Assembly (NCBI RefSeq): GCF_014131735.1
Contig: NZ_CP039121.1
Coordinates: 1 to 64,000, forward strand
Origin: Lactiplantibacillus plantarum
Lineage (GTDB): Bacteria; Bacillota; Bacilli; Lactobacillales; Lactobacillaceae
DNA: 64,000 nucleotides
Direction: 5' to 3'
Shown: piece by piece, positions 61,872-64,000 of the stretch
Layout: the number at the start of each line of letters is the position of its first letter
Numbering within the stretch: position 1 is the first letter of the stretch
Made by a program: the position numbers and the translations under genes
Notes under the pieces: model-generated
The model's database searches: none
What the model was told of the DNA's origin: nothing
Seen by the model: only the letters and a program-made list of their open reading frames with translations

Positions 61872-64000
61872 ATGACGAAGAAGAAGGTCTTTGTTATTTC
61901 ACACAGCCACTGGGATCGTGAATGGTATATGCCGTTTGAACAACACCATATGCGCTTAGTGACGCTGATTGATAATTTGCTGGATGTTTTTAAAAATGAC
62001 TCAGATTTCGACAGTTTTCATTTGGACGGTCAGATGATTGCGCTGGATGATTATTTAGCGGTACGACCAGAACGTAAACCTGAATTAGCAGCGGCAATCA
62101 AGGCTGGAAAATTACGAATCGGACCATTTTATATTCTGCAAGATGATTTTCTGATTAGTCCTGAATCCAATGTTCGAAACATGATTATTGGCCGCGATCA
62201 AGCGCGTGAATATGGTCAAGAAGTTCCTTTGGGGTATTTTCCTGATACGTTTGGTAACATGGGACAAACGCCACAAATGATGACGCTAGCCAATTTGAAG
62301 ACAGCTGCCTTTGGTCGTGGCGTGACGCCGACTGGTTTTAATAATCAGGTTGGAGATGCAGACTATGCATCTCAATATTCTGAAATGTGGTGGCAAGGTC
62401 CGGATGGCACTCGCATTCTAGGGCTGCTATTTGCTAATTGGTATAGCAACGGCAATGAGATTCCGGTTGAGCGAACGGCTGCTAAGAAGTTTTGGGATCA
62501 AAAGCTCGCGGATGCTGAAAAATTTGCATCAACGGATAATTTATTAATGATGAATGGTGTCGATCACCAACCTGTTCAATTGGACGTGACGGCGGCAATT
62601 AAGGTCGCAAATGAACTATACCCTGATTATGAATTTATTCATTCTAACTTTACTGATTACCTAGCGACTCTGAGCGCAGATTTGCCTAAAGATTTAAGTA
62701 CAATTCATGGCGAATTAACGAGTCAAGAAACGGATGGTTGGTACACCTTAGCAAATACGGCCTCCAGTCGGGTGTACTTGAAGCAGGAAAATACGAAGAA
62801 CGAACGGTTACTAGAAAATCAAGCGGAGCCACTGGCAGCGATGGCTTATCCGGCCGCGGACTATCCGCACGATCGGTTACGCTATGCGTGGAAATTGTTA
62901 TTGCAAAATCATCCCCATGATAGTATTTGTGGTTGCTCTGTCGATGAAGTTCACCGCGAGATGTTAACCCGGTTTGCAAAATCACAAGAAGTCGCACGAT
63001 TTGTTGCCCACGATGCACTGACAACGCTGACTGCTAAAATCAATACGACAGATTTTAATGAACAAGCGAAACCGTTTGTCGTTGTTAATACGACTGGCTT
63101 TACCAAGACTGGTCTGACAAGAATTGTTGTAGAGTGGGACCGGATTGCTTTTAGCGCAACGGGTACCATTCAGGAGCAACGCCACCAACTTGAACAGCGA
63201 TTAGCTGAATTACCAGAATTAATGGTAGTTGATGCCCATGGTCAAAGTGTGCCCTTTCGACTAATCGATCAACAAGTGGCCTTCCATTATGATTTACCAA
63301 AAGATCGGTTCCGGGACCCATTCCAAGCAATTGAACTCACAATCGAGTTGAACGTGGTCAATATGCCAGCATTTGCTTGGCGGACGTTAGCTTTACAACC
63401 AGCCACACAAACGCTAGTGCCAAATGCAACGGTCAAGGCCCAACCACGATTAATCAGTAATGAATGGTTGAAAATTGGTGTGGAAGATGATGGTAGTTTA
63501 ACGATTACAAATCGGGAGACCAATAAGACCTACCATCAGATGCTTGTGTTTGAAGATACGGGTGATATGGGTAACGAATATATCTATCGTCAAACAGCTG
63601 ATAAGCGCGCCTATTACTCAACTGATTTTCCAATGGAGGTGCGGGTTGTGCATGCAGACGAGTTGGGCAGCGAGTTGGAATTAATCAATTATTTGGAGGT
63701 TCCAACATCCGCGGATGAACAACTTGCTAAGGAGACCCATGCCATTGTGGATATCACGCAGCGAACAGCACAGCGATCAACTCAAAAAGTGCCACTGACG
63801 ATAACGACGAAGATTCGTCTGAATCCTAATAGTCGGCAAATACAATTTGAATCACATGTCAATAACCAAGCAAAAGATCACCGATTACGGGTGCTATTCA
63901 AGACGGCACTGACTGCCGAAACCCACGTTGCTGATTCGATCTACGAGACCGTAACCCGTGCGAACCGACCAGCTAAGAACTGGCAAAACCCAACTAACCC
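61872..64000 (+). CDS. GH38 alpha-mannosidase (partial, cut by window end)
   Basis: An open frame from ATG 61872 to the window end with no stop (about 709 codons). It has the GH38 N-terminal motif VISHSHWDREWYMPFE, the nucleophile region GYFPDTFGNMGQTPQ, LLMMNGVDHQP, and NHPHDSICGCSVDEVHREM near 340. GH38 enzymes remove alpha-1,3/1,6 (and other) mannose. RBS AGGTAGG. Co-transcribed with GH125. Confidence 0.92.
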   Translation, partial: MTKKKVFVISHSHWDREWYMPFEQHHMRLVTLIDNLLDVFKNDSDFDSFHLDGQMIALDDYLAVRPERKPELAAAIKAGKLRIGPFYILQDDFLISPESNVRNMIIGRDQAREYGQEVPLGYFPDTFGNMGQTPQMMTLANLKTAAFGRGVTPTGFNNQVGDADYASQYSEMWWQGPDGTRILGLLFANWYSNGNEIPVERTAAKKFWDQKLADAEKFASTDNLLMMNGVDHQPVQLDVTAAIKVANELYPDYEFIHSNFTDYLATLSADLPKDLSTIHGELTSQETDGWYTLANTASSRVYLKQENTKNERLLENQAEPLAAMAYPAADYPHDRLRYAWKLLLQNHPHDSICGCSVDEVHREMLTRFAKSQEVARFVAHDALTTLTAKINTTDFNEQAKPFVVVNTTGFTKTGLTRIVVEWDRIAFSATGTIQEQRHQLEQRLAELPELMVVDAHGQSVPFRLIDQQVAFHYDLPKDRFRDPFQAIELTIELNVVNMPAFAWRTLALQPATQTLVPNATVKAQPRLISNEWLKIGVEDDGSLTITNRETNKTYHQMLVFEDTGDMGNEYIYRQTADKRAYYSTDFPMEVRVVHADELGSELELINYLEVPTSADEQLAKETHAIVDITQRTAQRSTQKVPLTITTKIRLNPNSRQIQFESHVNNQAKDHRLRVLFKTALTAETHVADSIYETVTRANRPAKNWQNPTN

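Overview
The window carries the replication origin and about 62 kb of one chromosome arm of a low-GC Gram-positive, very probably a member of the Lactiplantibacillus plantarum group (L. plantarum, pentosus or paraplantarum). The evidence is: dnaA, oriC, rpmH, rnpA, yidC, jag, mnmE and mnmG; a phenolic acid decarboxylase/PadR pair whose protein reads like the known L. plantarum enzyme; a WxL/DUF916 surface locus whose small protein ends in the L. plantarum-type sortase motif LPQTxE; pepC; and separate ribose and sorbitol operons. dnaA lies on the minus strand, and most genes to the right of the origin are on the plus strand, co-oriented with replication. I saw no rRNA, tRNA, CRISPR array, prophage or intact insertion sequence.

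Layout. 1-2.2 kb: dnaA, with DnaA boxes on both sides, and rpmH. 2.3-12.3 kb: rnpA, yidC, jag, mnmE and mnmG, interrupted between yidC and jag by a T-box-controlled peptide-binding lipoprotein gene and an amidohydrolase gene. 12.5-16.4 kb: a four-gene WxL surface-complex operon. 16.6-22.4 kb: signal peptidase I, aminopeptidase C (with an unlisted 53-codon ORF overlapping its start), an XRE regulator, DegV, a GNAT acetyltransferase, a T-box leader without a recognisable target gene followed by a motif-rich non-coding tract, and a fumarylacetoacetase/hydratase-fold enzyme. 22.5-27.3 kb: padA/padR, usp and adhE. 27.5-30.9 kb: rbsR and rbsKDU. 31.1-36.4 kb: srlD-R-M-A-E-B for sorbitol. 36.5-43.2 kb: a CdaR/PucR-type regulator, a GntR-LacI hybrid regulator, a heterodimeric ABC exporter and an AraC regulator.

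43.4-64 kb is the most coherent accessory system. It encodes a cytosolic GH20 hexosaminidase, an Lpl/Ngt-type oligosaccharide ABC importer (two permeases and a lipoprotein, no ATPase of its own), a GH13 alpha-glucosidase-type enzyme, YesL, a YesM/YesN-type two-component system, a ROK sugar kinase, an MsmK ATPase, GH92, a second GntR-LacI regulator, GH125 and GH38 (cut by the window end). None of the glycosidases has a visible signal peptide. I infer import of alpha-mannosyl (N-glycan- or mannan-derived) oligosaccharides and stepwise cytosolic trimming to mannose and GlcNAc, with shared MsmK energy, kinase capture of the released hexose, and control by substrate sensing plus CcpA. Several candidate cre sites stand before the units. 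The glycosidase set resembles the pneumococcal N-glycan locus, but the GH13 enzyme, the two paralogous GntR-LacI regulators and the absence of any visible endoglycosidase make its exact substrate uncertain.

Many starts were moved inward from the longest ORF to the ATG, TTG or GTG that sits 6-9 bases after a clear ribosome binding site. All family assignments are from reading motifs, not from searches.
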